Below are positions 33,545-41,701 of a stretch of DNA of 55,042 nucleotides, one piece after another. This DNA is from an uncultured bacterium (GTDB lineage: Bacteria > Verrucomicrobiota > Kiritimatiellia > PWTM01): positions 1 to 55,042 of the forward strand of contig CALLML010000042.1 of the NCBI GenBank assembly GCA_938005705.1, written 5' to 3'. Under the pieces are notes generated by a model. It was not told where the DNA came from, ran no database searches, and saw only the letters and a list, made by a program, of their open reading frames with translations. Each line of letters begins with the position of its first letter. Position 1 is the first letter of the stretch. The translations under genes and the position numbers were made by a program.

Positions 33545-35488
33545 TCACGGCAGGATGGCCCATAGTGCGGGCAGTGGCAGAGCGGCGCGTTCGACCGCCT
33601 CGCGCAAGCGTTCGACGGCGGCAGGAATGAAGGCCGCAAAGTGCGCGCCACCCGGCAGCGCGGCTAGCTGTGCAAAGGCCCCGATCGCCTGACACAGCCG
33701 CTCGACGGCAGCGGGCCAGAACAGCGTTTCCGCCTCCGCCATGCAGCGTCGGCGCTGGATATAACGAGTCAGAAGGTGTTCGCGCGCGCCGGCGGGAAAC
33801 TCGACATAAGGGTCACACAACAGCGAGGCCACGTCATACATGGCGGGTCCATACCGCATGCCCTGAAAATCTATGAAACAGGGGCGTTCCCTTTTCAGCA
33901 AGATATTGCTTGATTGCAAATCGCGATGGAGCAGGACAAGCGGCGCGGCCATCAGCCGTCGTGCCACGCGCCGGAGATCGCGCTCCACGTCCATTCGCTG
34001 CGGCGCTGGAAGACCGAGCCGCTCATCGAGGTAACGCTGCAGAAACAAGTCTCGTTCATATCGATAAAGAGTCGGGCCGAAGGCCGGTTCGAGGGAAATG
34101 CGATTTCGGCGCGCGGCGCGCGTCGCGTATTCGTGCCAATCTGCCACGAGATCCACGACGACCTCATACCTGCGCAAAAAATCATCGGGTGAAATCCCGC
34201 GGACGGTGTCGGTCAAGGTACGATCACCGAGGTCTTCCAGCATCACGAAGCGTTCGAGGGGGCTGTCCGCGAGCACCCGCGGGACGGGCAGGCCCTGCCG
34301 CTGAAGAAACCGAGCGTGGGTGGCATAGCGGGCGTTTTCCGGTCGCTCCGGGCCGTACCGGATGAGTATAGCGCGTTTGCGCGGGCTGGTGAGTCGCCAG
34401 AAGGTTCGACCGGACCCGCGCGGCGGCAGCGCCTCAATCGAAGCAGATTCGACTCGCCACCCGAGATTCCGTAAGGCAGCGGCTTCGGCCGGTTTCAGCG
34501 CGGCGGCGGCTGGGCCGACGGCGCGCTGCACCATTCCCCGCGCGACCACATCCCCGGCGACAATCGCGTTTCGCGACGCCGCGCCCGAGGCCACGGCGGC
34601 GCCAGCGAGAAGCACCGTGTTTTCGAGCGACGCCCCGCGCCCGATACGCGCCGGCTCCTCAGCATAAACAAATCCTCTCGCTCGCGCACCGGCGCGAGCC
34701 AGCCATCGGCGCGCGCGGCGTTCCGCCCGCGCGTCATAGAACTCGCCTTCGACGCGCCCTCGGTGTGCGGCTTCACGCGTTTCCATGTGCGCGGCAAGAT
34801 AGTCTTCGGGCACACCCAGGTCGGCCCACCAGGCGTCCGATACGACGGCGGCGACCACGGCCCCTGCGGTTATGGCGCGCTCATAGGCGGCGATGATAGT
34901 TTCGAACTGTTCTTGCCGGCTGATAAAGTCGAGGATGTGGGGCGAGACAAGATGAAGACCGCAGAAGGTGTACGTGCCCGGATGTCCGGCTCGTTCCGAA
35001 CGGAACGATACCACCCGGTCGCGGCGGACCTCGACGGTACGGGGGCCGCGGGTCGGATGGAGCCAGACGGCGGCCAGGACGTGGCGCCTGCGCAGGGCGT
35101 GGAGGAAGTCCCGGGGATCGGGCGCGCCGACCACATCGGCGTTACAGATCCAGAACGGCTCGTCGCCGAAGAACCAAGCGGCGCGGCGCAGCGCGCCGCC
35201 GGTGCCGAGAATGTGCGGCTCATATGAAAAACAAAGGCGCAGACCCGTCGGGGCGCCGGCAATCGCGGCGCGCCAGACGGCGTCGGCCCCGTAATGCAGA
35301 TTGATCAGCGTCTCCTCCACGCCCCATGCGCGGAGTCGTTCGAGCGCGAGCGTCAGAGCGGGGCGTCCCCACAGCGGCAGCAGCGGTTTGGGACACACAG
35401 CGCTGATCGGCAGCATGCGCTCACCGAAGCCGGCGGCGAAGACGACGGCGCGGCGGGGGGCGGACGGCGGCGGGAGGTCAGTCGGCAT
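33545..35488 (-). CDS. nucleotidyltransferase-kinase fusion (MurU-AmgK-like)
   Basis: A 647-residue two-enzyme fusion. Residues 13-240 are a sugar-1-phosphate nucleotidyltransferase: AAGFGERMLPIS with PKPLLPLWGRP (18-43), GTGGAL (95-100), NADVV (116-120) and the metal Asp223 in WWADLGVP. Residues 275-326 look like a short left-handed beta-helix. Residues 340-640 are an APH-fold kinase with catalytic HRDLQSSNIL (521-530) and metal-binding IDFQG (539-543). In Pseudomonas, separate AmgK and MurU phosphorylate and then uridylylate MurNAc in peptidoglycan recycling; this chain could do both. ATG 35488 overlaps the stop of the ThyX fusion by 11 bp. The substrate is inferred; a GlcNAc or heptose analogue is also possible. 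Confidence 0.82.
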   Translation of the reverse strand: MPTDLPPPSAPRRAVVFAAGFGERMLPISAVCPKPLLPLWGRPALTLALERLRAWGVEETLINLHYGADAVWRAAIAGAPTGLRLCFSYEPHILGTGGALRRAAWFFGDEPFWICNADVVGAPDPRDFLHALRRRHVLAAVWLHPTRGPRTVEVRRDRVVSFRSERAGHPGTYTFCGLHLVSPHILDFISRQEQFETIIAAYERAITAGAVVAAVVSDAWWADLGVPEDYLAAHMETREAAHRGRVEGEFYDARAERRARRWLARAGARARGFVYAEEPARIGRGASLENTVLLAGAAVASGAASRNAIVAGDVVARGMVQRAVGPAAAALKPAEAAALRNLGWRVESASIEALPPRGSGRTFWRLTSPRKRAILIRYGPERPENARYATHARFLQRQGLPVPRVLADSPLERFVMLEDLGDRTLTDTVRGISPDDFLRRYEVVVDLVADWHEYATRAARRNRISLEPAFGPTLYRYERDLFLQRYLDERLGLPAPQRMDVERDLRRVARRLMAAPLVLLHRDLQSSNILLKRERPCFIDFQGMRYGPAMYDVASLLCDPYVEFPAGAREHLLTRYIQRRRCMAEAETLFWPAAVERLCQAIGAFAQLAALPGGAHFAAFIPAAVERLREAVERAALPLPALWAILP

Positions 35489-36989
35489 GGGCCGGCAAAA
35501 GGTCTCTCCGCGCGAGCTCCAGATAGATTTCGCGTCCTGCCCACGCATCAGTGGCCGCATAGATCAATTGCGTCGGTGTCAATGGTTCACGAGACCAATT
35601 AGATCGCTGGGCCCCTTTGGAGATGCGGAAGCCGAGCACGATGGCGCACAGACCCCGGAGCCCGCTGTTCTGGATGCCCAGGCGCGCAGCGACGGCACTC
35701 AGATCCACGAAGCTTGCCGGTTCCAAGGGCGCGATGGCCTGGAGCTTGGCGAGATCATGTGCGATGGCGACGCCGACCTTGAGAATGGCCGGATCGCTCA
35801 GCAATTCCCACAAGGCGCTGCGGCCGTCGCCGATACGGCGTAGATGGAAGATCCAGGCGGCGTTTTGTCCGGCGAGCTGCAAAATGGAAACGGGATAGGA
35901 TTCTCCCCGTCGAAACGAGGGACGGCTCTCCGTATCGAAACCCAGAATCTGGTCTTTCCGCAATTCTGCGACGGCCTTTTCCACGGTGTCCGGGCTGTCC
36001 ACGGCGTGGATGGCGCCGGTGAAATGGCGGATGGGGAGGCGATGAATCTCCTCCCGCGTCATTCGAACCCGAAATCCCGCTTTGGTCACTGCCGGTGTCG
36101 GGCTCGCCTCGGCCGACGGCGATTCCGCCGGCGGGGGCGGAGGGGTGATATTCGTCGGTTCCTCTTCGCCGAACACTTTCTGGCAAAACTCGGCCCGGCG
36201 CCGGCCCTGGAGGGGATTAGGTCGTCCGGCTAACATTTCACGCACGGCGCCGAGTTCATCGGCCGAGAGGCGGCAACCGCGCAGCACATGGCGATCAAAG
36301 GCGTCCCAGGCGAGCGGCGTGACGGCTTTGACGATATCCGAAATGACGCGGGCATATTCGCGGATTTCCCATTGGGCATGGGGGTCCAGTCGCAATTCGA
36401 GAAAATGGAAGAGGTTGTGCAAGTCCATCTGCCAGTACCACTGCGTGTACAGCGACAAGGGCAGATTAATGCGCGCCAGCTCGCGGGCGATATCGTCATT
36501 GATCATTTCCTCATAGGTTGCATACGCCCGTTGCTGGTCTTTTCGAAGTATGTCGAGCACGCGCTGCTGCAGTTCGGGAGGCACCTCTTCTTGGTCCCGA
36601 CCCTGTTTATTGTCCGCCGATTGGCGGCGAATCTGGTCGGGCGGAGGCAGATAGAACTCATTCTGCATAATGCTGTACCGGCCCGATATTTCATTTACGC
36701 GAGCCGTTCGGTGGCGGATCCACTGGCGGGCGACGAACACGGGCATCTTGCAATGAAATTCGAACACAACGTGCTCGAAAGGAGAAGTATGCCGATGGCG
36801 CATGAGATAATCAATCAATGCGCTGTCTTCGCGCAAAGTGCGAGTGCCGGCGCCGTAGGAAACGCGGGCCGCCTGCACGATTCGCGCGTCGCCACCCATG
36901 TAATCTACGAGCCGGACAAAACCGTGGTCCAGCACGCGGAACTCCTTATCCAGCAACGCCTCGGCCTCGGGGATCAGGAGATGAGACAT
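35478..36989 (-). CDS. thyX: ThyX thymidylate synthase fused to 3'-5' exonuclease
   Basis: A 503-residue fusion. Residues 1-265 are flavin-dependent thymidylate synthase, with the RHR-x7-S motif as RHRTARVNEIS (92-102) and the FEHVVFEF dUMP/FAD region (71-78). A Pro/Glu-rich linker (about 276-303) follows. Residues 325-500 are an RNase D/WRN-like DEDDy exonuclease: Exo I FDTES (Asp352, Glu354), Exo II around Asp412 in IAHDLAKL, Exo III Tyr477...Asp481 in YAATDAW. All four acidic residues and the Tyr are present, so both halves could be active. ATG 36989 starts MSHLLIPEAEALLD. The gene is divergent from rpoD. I know of no standard family with this pairing. Confidence 0.88.
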   Translation of the reverse strand: MSHLLIPEAEALLDKEFRVLDHGFVRLVDYMGGDARIVQAARVSYGAGTRTLREDSALIDYLMRHRHTSPFEHVVFEFHCKMPVFVARQWIRHRTARVNEISGRYSIMQNEFYLPPPDQIRRQSADNKQGRDQEEVPPELQQRVLDILRKDQQRAYATYEEMINDDIARELARINLPLSLYTQWYWQMDLHNLFHFLELRLDPHAQWEIREYARVISDIVKAVTPLAWDAFDRHVLRGCRLSADELGAVREMLAGRPNPLQGRRRAEFCQKVFGEEEPTNITPPPPPAESPSAEASPTPAVTKAGFRVRMTREEIHRLPIRHFTGAIHAVDSPDTVEKAVAELRKDQILGFDTESRPSFRRGESYPVSILQLAGQNAAWIFHLRRIGDGRSALWELLSDPAILKVGVAIAHDLAKLQAIAPLEPASFVDLSAVAARLGIQNSGLRGLCAIVLGFRISKGAQRSNWSREPLTPTQLIYAATDAWAGREIYLELARRDLLPAHAD

Positions 36990-37113
36990 ACGCCATTTTT
37001 TACATGCCCTATTGGATCGTTCAAGCGCAATCCATAGGATTCGGTCCTGGATCGCACGGCCCGCTTTCCACGGCGGCACACGTGGTTCGGGTGCGCCCCA
37101 TCCTCTCACTTCC

Positions 37114-37142
37114 TTGACGAGAAAAACAAATTGACCGATAGT
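37114..37142 (+). promoter_or_regulatory. predicted rpoD promoter
   Basis: TTGACG (37114-37119, five of six) and GATAGT (37137-37142, four of six) are separated by 17 nt, placing the transcript start near 37150 in the divergent spacer before rpoD. Confidence 0.45.
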
Positions 37143-37196
37143 ATGCAGGCCGGCCCATAATGGGTGAATTGCGCCGAAGGCGCACCGCCGGCCTCT

Positions 37197-39197
37197 ATGA
37201 AGCGATCCATTATAATGAAGAAGAACGGAAATAAAGCGTCTGCAAGCAAAAAAGCGGTTCGGCATACATCCTCTGCCGAACGCCGGAAGACCCTTCTTTC
37301 ACCCTCCGCGCCGACGACAGCCAAGGCGCGCGAGGTGGCCTCCGCTCCTGTCATGCACCCCGCGGATACGTGTGAACCGCGGGCCGACGCGCCGAACTTG
37401 TCTGCCGAGGCTTCCCCCCCTGCACGGAAGGAGCCGGTAAGCCTCAAAAAGCCGGCCGATGAAATGACGTCTCCTTCGCTCGAGGGGGAAAACGAGCCCG
37501 TGCTTCGGATCGCTGAGCGCATTCGAACACGGGTGAGCGCGAGCGCCATGGAGAGTGGATTGTCGGCTCCGCTCGATCGCGAGACGCGCAGCCAGAAAAT
37601 CAAAGAGCTGATGGCGCTGGCCAGCGAGCAGGGATATCTCACATACGACGACATCAACGAGGCCCTGCCGGAACGGGCGATTTCCGTTGAGGAACTGGAG
37701 AATATTCTGATCCTTCTCCGCGGCATGGACATCGACATCATTGATGCGTCGGAGGTGGAAAAATACAAATCGCAGATGGAACAGGAGGAACGCGTCCGCC
37801 AGGCCCAACGCACGGACGTCCTCGACGATCCCGTGCGGATGTACCTCAAGCAGATGGGGCAGGTGCCGCTGCTGACGCGTGAACAGGAAGTCGAGATTTC
37901 CAAGCGGATTGAGGATGCCGAGTTGAAGACACGCGAGCTTTTCTGCCAGCTCCCGCTGGCGGCGGATGCGCACCTTGCACTGGTGGAACGACTTCAAAGC
38001 GGCAAGGAGCGATTTGACCGCTTGGTTAACGACAAATGTGTCAGCAATCGGGACCAATACTATCGCGCGTTGCCACGCATCCGCGCGGCGATTGAACGAC
38101 GTAAGGCGGAGCTGATTCAGTCTTTCGAGCGGCTAGATGAACGTCGCCGGAACGAGCGGGAACGCGCACAGGCCGAAAGCGCCTATGAGACGGCCCGCCA
38201 GAAACTGGGTCTCGAGGTTGAAAAACTGCATTTCAAGCAAAAGATTATCGAGGACATGGTCAGTGCCTCAGATGAGATTTTTCAGCGTTTTCGGGCGACG
38301 CGACGGAACATCGATCGGCTGTTGAAAAGCCGCCGGACCGCCTCGGCGGATCGCCGCCTGCGCGAGGAGCGAAAACGCCTCGCGGAGATCGAGCGCGAGA
38401 CCCTGATGCCGGCCGATCGGTTCGAATCGGAATATCAGGAGCTGCGCTCCTGGTTGCGCCAGGGATTGAAGGCGAAGTCGGAAATGGTCGAAGCAAATCT
38501 GCGACTCGTCATCAGTATCGCGAAGAAATACACCAATCGCGGTCTGTCCTTCCTGGACCTGATCCAGGAGGGCAATATGGGGCTGATGAAGGCGGTCGAG
38601 AAGTTCGAATACCGTCGTGGCTACAAGTTCAGCACCTACGCCACCTGGTGGATTCGACAGGCGATCACCCGGTCCATTGCCGACCAAGCCCGCACCATCC
38701 GTATTCCGGTGCATATGATCGAGACGATCAACAAGCTGATGCGCATCCAGAAGCAGCTCATTCAGGAGCTCGGACGTGAACCGACCCCCGAGGAGCTGGC
38801 TGACGAAATGCATCTCTCCGTGGATCGGGTGCGCGCCATCCTCAAGATCGCTCAACAACCGATCTCACTGCACAGTCCGGTCGGCGACAGCGACGATACG
38901 AATTTCGGCGATTTCATCCCGGATCTCAGCGCCGAAAATCCGTCGGAGATGACCGCCTACTCCTTGTTGAAGGAACGGTTGCGCGAGGTGCTATACACGC
39001 TGACGGAGCGCGAACAGGAAGTGCTGACATTGCGGTTTGGTCTCCAAGACGGTTACTCGCGGACTCTTGAGGAGGTTGGTCGCAAATTCAACGTCACGCG
39101 CGAGCGCATTCGTCAAATCGAAGCCAAGGCGCTACGCAAGATGCGCCATCCGACGCGTCTGCGGCGGCTTGAAGGCTTCCTCGAAACAGGCAGTTGA
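37197..39197 (+). CDS. rpoD: RNA polymerase primary sigma factor RpoD (sigma-70)
   Basis: The housekeeping sigma factor (666 aa). A 125-residue low-complexity N-terminal extension rich in K/S/A/P precedes region 1.1 (about 130-190), region 1.2 ([22 protein letters not shown], about 210-231), a long non-conserved helical region (241-428), region 2 with [14 protein letters not shown] and [17 protein letters not shown] (429-507), region 3, and region 4 with the [24 protein letters not shown] (ending near 660). All promoter-contact motifs are canonical. Starts at GTG 37164, ATG 37197 and ATG 37215 are all possible. The next gene begins 1 nt after its stop. Confidence 0.96.
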   Translation: MKRSIIMKKNGNKASASKKAVRHTSSAERRKTLLSPSAPTTAKAREVASAPVMHPADTCEPRADAPNLSAEASPPARKEPVSLKKPADEMTSPSLEGENEPVLRIAERIRTRVSASAMESGLSAPLDRETRSQKIKELMALASEQGYLTYDDINEALPERAISVEELENILILLRGMDIDIIDASEVEKYKSQMEQEERVRQAQRTDVLDDPVRMYLKQMGQVPLLTREQEVEISKRIEDAELKTRELFCQLPLAADAHLALVERLQSGKERFDRLVNDKCVSNRDQYYRALPRIRAAIERRKAELIQSFERLDERRRNERERAQAESAYETARQKLGLEVEKLHFKQKIIEDMVSASDEIFQRFRATRRNIDRLLKSRRTASADRRLREERKRLAEIERETLMPADRFESEYQELRSWLRQGLKAKSEMVEANLRLVISIAKKYTNRGLSFLDLIQEGNMGLMKAVEKFEYRRGYKFSTYATWWIRQAITRSIADQARTIRIPVHMIETINKLMRIQKQLIQELGREPTPEELADEMHLSVDRVRAILKIAQQPISLHSPVGDSDDTNFGDFIPDLSAENPSEMTAYSLLKERLREVLYTLTEREQEVLTLRFGLQDGYSRTLEEVGRKFNVTRERIRQIEAKALRKMRHPTRLRRLEGFLETGS

Positions 39198-39198
39198 T

Positions 39199-40548
39199 AT
39201 GAAACGTGAGGTCCCCGCCATCCGCCAGGTGGTCAAGCGCGACGGCGAGGTCGTCACGTATGATCGGGATCGTATCGCCACCGCGATCTTCAAGGCCGCC
39301 GCCGCTGTAGGCGGGCGCGACCGTGAACTGGCGGAAGCTCTAGCCTTGGAGGTGGAACGCCGACTGATCACCAGCTACGGCGGAGGTCCGCCGCCGACCG
39401 TGGAAGACATCCAGGACGTCGTCGAGGAGACGCTCATGGAGCGCGGGCACACGCGCACGGCGCGGGCGTACATCATCTACCGCCACGAGCGCGCAAAGGC
39501 GCGCGCTAGCCGCTCGACCGTTGTCGAGGCCACCGACAACATCCCCTACAAGGTCATTTACGAGGTGCTGCGCTGGAACATGATCCACGGGTGCGAGACG
39601 ATTGACGGAATCAACCGCATCGTCGCCGAGAACCGACTGCCCGACCTGATCCGCGCCTCGGAAGAACGCTATCACGAGGAAATCCGCCACGGGGCGCAGC
39701 GAATCCTCGACCGGCGTCCGGCGCTGCGCATGGTGATCGTCGCCGGACCTTCCTCGTCGGGCAAGACGACGACCACGATCAAGCTTGGCGAGGCGTTGCG
39801 CGAAGCAGGCTGCTCGCTGAAGGCCTTGAACGTGGATCATTATTTCTTTGACCTCGAACAGCATCCGCGTGACGAGTTCGGTGATTACGACTATGAAACC
39901 CCGCAGGCCCTCGATCTGTCGCTCATCAACCGCCATCTGCAGGAACTGATGGAAGGGCGGACGATCCGCACACCTCATTATGATTTCCGCACGGGTCGCC
40001 GGCAACTGGACGTCCATGAAATGAGGCTCGAGTCCAACGAGCTGTTGCTGATCGACAGCCTCCACGGCCTTTACGCAGGCATGACCGGAGCGATACCGCC
40101 GGAGATGAAGTTTCGGCTCTACATTGAAACACTCGGCCAGGTTCGGAATCAGGAAGGGGTGTTTATGCGCTGGGCAGATCACCGACTGATGCGGAGAATG
40201 GCGCGCGACCAGTGGCACCGGAACTTACAGCCGTTGCAGACCATCGCCCATTGGCATTACGTCCGCGCCAGCGAGCTGAAACACATCATTCCGTTTATCG
40301 GGTCAGCCGATTATATTATCAACAGTGCGCTGCCTTACGAGCTGCCGCTGCTGAAGGCTCGGCTGTTTTCGTTTTTTGAACGGGCGGTCGGGCTTTACCG
40401 GGACGATGCCCGCCGCCAAGATGCCTATATTCGCGCGAAACGCGTGCGCGACCTGCTCGCGCCGCTGAGCGCAGTCGAGGCCGATACGCCCGTGCCGCCA
40501 AACTCGCTCTTTCGCGAATTCATCGGTGGAAGTTGTTACCTTTATTGA
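39199..40548 (+). CDS. ATP-cone / uridine-kinase-like nucleoside kinase
   Basis: A 449-residue protein joining an N-terminal ATP-cone (about 8-100; QVVKRDGEVVTYDRDRIATAI) to a P-loop kinase of the uridine kinase/phosphoribulokinase type. Walker A is GPSSSGKT (183-190); NVDHYFFDLEQHPRDEFGDYDYETP is the substrate-side motif of uridine kinases, and a segment at about 279-287 gives LLLIDSLHG. ATP-cones sense adenine nucleotides in ribonucleotide reductases, so the kinase may be allosterically tuned by ATP/dATP. Related proteins are known in Thermotoga and others. It starts 1 nt after rpoD, so the two are probably cotranscribed. Confidence 0.85.
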   Translation: MKREVPAIRQVVKRDGEVVTYDRDRIATAIFKAAAAVGGRDRELAEALALEVERRLITSYGGGPPPTVEDIQDVVEETLMERGHTRTARAYIIYRHERAKARASRSTVVEATDNIPYKVIYEVLRWNMIHGCETIDGINRIVAENRLPDLIRASEERYHEEIRHGAQRILDRRPALRMVIVAGPSSSGKTTTTIKLGEALREAGCSLKALNVDHYFFDLEQHPRDEFGDYDYETPQALDLSLINRHLQELMEGRTIRTPHYDFRTGRRQLDVHEMRLESNELLLIDSLHGLYAGMTGAIPPEMKFRLYIETLGQVRNQEGVFMRWADHRLMRRMARDQWHRNLQPLQTIAHWHYVRASELKHIIPFIGSADYIINSALPYELPLLKARLFSFFERAVGLYRDDARRQDAYIRAKRVRDLLAPLSAVEADTPVPPNSLFREFIGGSCYLY

Positions 40549-40635
40549 CAGAGGGACGCGCCGTAATGTCGAGCGATTGACAAGCGAATGTGACGGCGGT
40601 AGTTTGAGGCCAAACTGGACTTCAGGTGTTCATAT

Positions 40636-40935
40636 ATGCCCACTTACGAATACATCTGTACAAAATGTGATCGGCGGATGGAAGTGTTTCAGAAAATCAG
40701 CGATCCGCCGAAAAAACGCTGCCCTTCGTGCCGCGGAGCATTGCGCCGAGCCATTGGATCTGGTGCCGGCTTGATTTTCAAGGGTTCCGGTTTCTATTCG
40801 ACCGATTATCGCAGCGAGAGTTATCGCCGGGCAGCCAAGGCAGAAAAAGAGTCCACGGCCAAACCTGCGGCGCCGGGATCCCAAGCGGATAGAGCTTCGG
40901 GAAGCGGGAAGGATCAGGCCGCAGCAAAAAAGTGA
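40636..40935 (+). CDS. FmdB-family zinc-ribbon protein
   Basis: A 99-residue small protein with the FmdB/CxxC_CxxC_SSSS signature: MPTYEYICTKCDRRMEVFQ, then CPSC, and the conserved IFKGSGFYSTDY. The four cysteines form a zinc ribbon. The tail (70-99) is Lys/Ala-rich and disordered. Members are often called putative regulators, but their function is unsettled. It lies 87 bp after the nucleoside kinase and 12 bp before the next zinc-ribbon gene. Confidence 0.9.
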   Translation: MPTYEYICTKCDRRMEVFQKISDPPKKRCPSCRGALRRAIGSGAGLIFKGSGFYSTDYRSESYRRAAKAEKESTAKPAAPGSQADRASGSGKDQAAAKK

Positions 40936-40947
40936 GGTGTGGTGAAC

Positions 40948-41649
40948 ATGGAGCGAGTCTGTCCCCAGTGTGGTCACGTCAACAGAGCTGCGGGTATTTT
41001 CTGCGCAAAATGCGGAAAACGCTTGTTGGAGCCGCCGGAGATGAGCCGACCCAAGAGGTTCGGCTTCAACCCCTTGGCAATGCTGGCGGGGATCGTCAAG
41101 CTGGCGATTACCGTGGGCCTGATCGTGCTGGTGGCCCTACTGCTATGGCCGCCGCCGGTGCCCCAACCGGTGTCGGATACGGCGGCCGCCGAGTCGTTCG
41201 AGTCCGCCATGGAACGATTGCTGACGGCGGCGGAACAACGACGGCCGGGGATGGAAGCGGTGAGCGATCATGCCGTCAATGCTTACCTAGCCGCCCGCGT
41301 GGCCGCCAGTGACGAGGCAGGAACGTTCAGCGGTCTTCGGGTGGCCCTCCGACAGATTCGCCTGGATTTTGAGCAAGACCGTCTGCGCGTCACGGCCGAC
41401 ACATCGTATGGGCCGGTGCGAATTGTTCTGATGATTGAAGGCCGCCCGGTGATTTCCGATCAGGGATTTTCCCTGAAGTTGGAGAAAACGCAGGTGGGTC
41501 GTCTGCCGATTCCGGTTCGATACGGCGGATGGATCGCCGACAAAGTGCGCTCGACCGTCGAAGGGTTGGAACGTGAACGCGAGGTGTTGAACCGGGTGAG
41601 GCAGATCGCGTTGGAAAAAGGCATGGCGCGGCTGACTGTCGTTCCCTGA
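40948..41649 (+). CDS. zinc-ribbon, single-pass membrane protein
   Basis: A 233-residue protein of unknown function. It starts with a zinc ribbon (VCPQCGHVN...IFCAKCGKRL), then a membrane helix (about 45-70, AGIVKLAITVGLIVLVALLLW), and an extracytoplasmic domain of about 160 residues that is mixed alpha/beta and ends in a basic helix. Cytoplasmic ribbon plus membrane helix plus outer domain is a layout seen in several envelope-sensing proteins. ATG 40948 has GAGGTG eight bases upstream; GTG codons at 40939 and 40942 are alternatives. Confidence 0.75.
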   Translation: MERVCPQCGHVNRAAGIFCAKCGKRLLEPPEMSRPKRFGFNPLAMLAGIVKLAITVGLIVLVALLLWPPPVPQPVSDTAAAESFESAMERLLTAAEQRRPGMEAVSDHAVNAYLAARVAASDEAGTFSGLRVALRQIRLDFEQDRLRVTADTSYGPVRIVLMIEGRPVISDQGFSLKLEKTQVGRLPIPVRYGGWIADKVRSTVEGLEREREVLNRVRQIALEKGMARLTVVP

Positions 41650-41701
41650 CGATACATCAATTCCGCCAGCGCAGACGCTGCGGACATCTTAAGGATAACC
41701 T

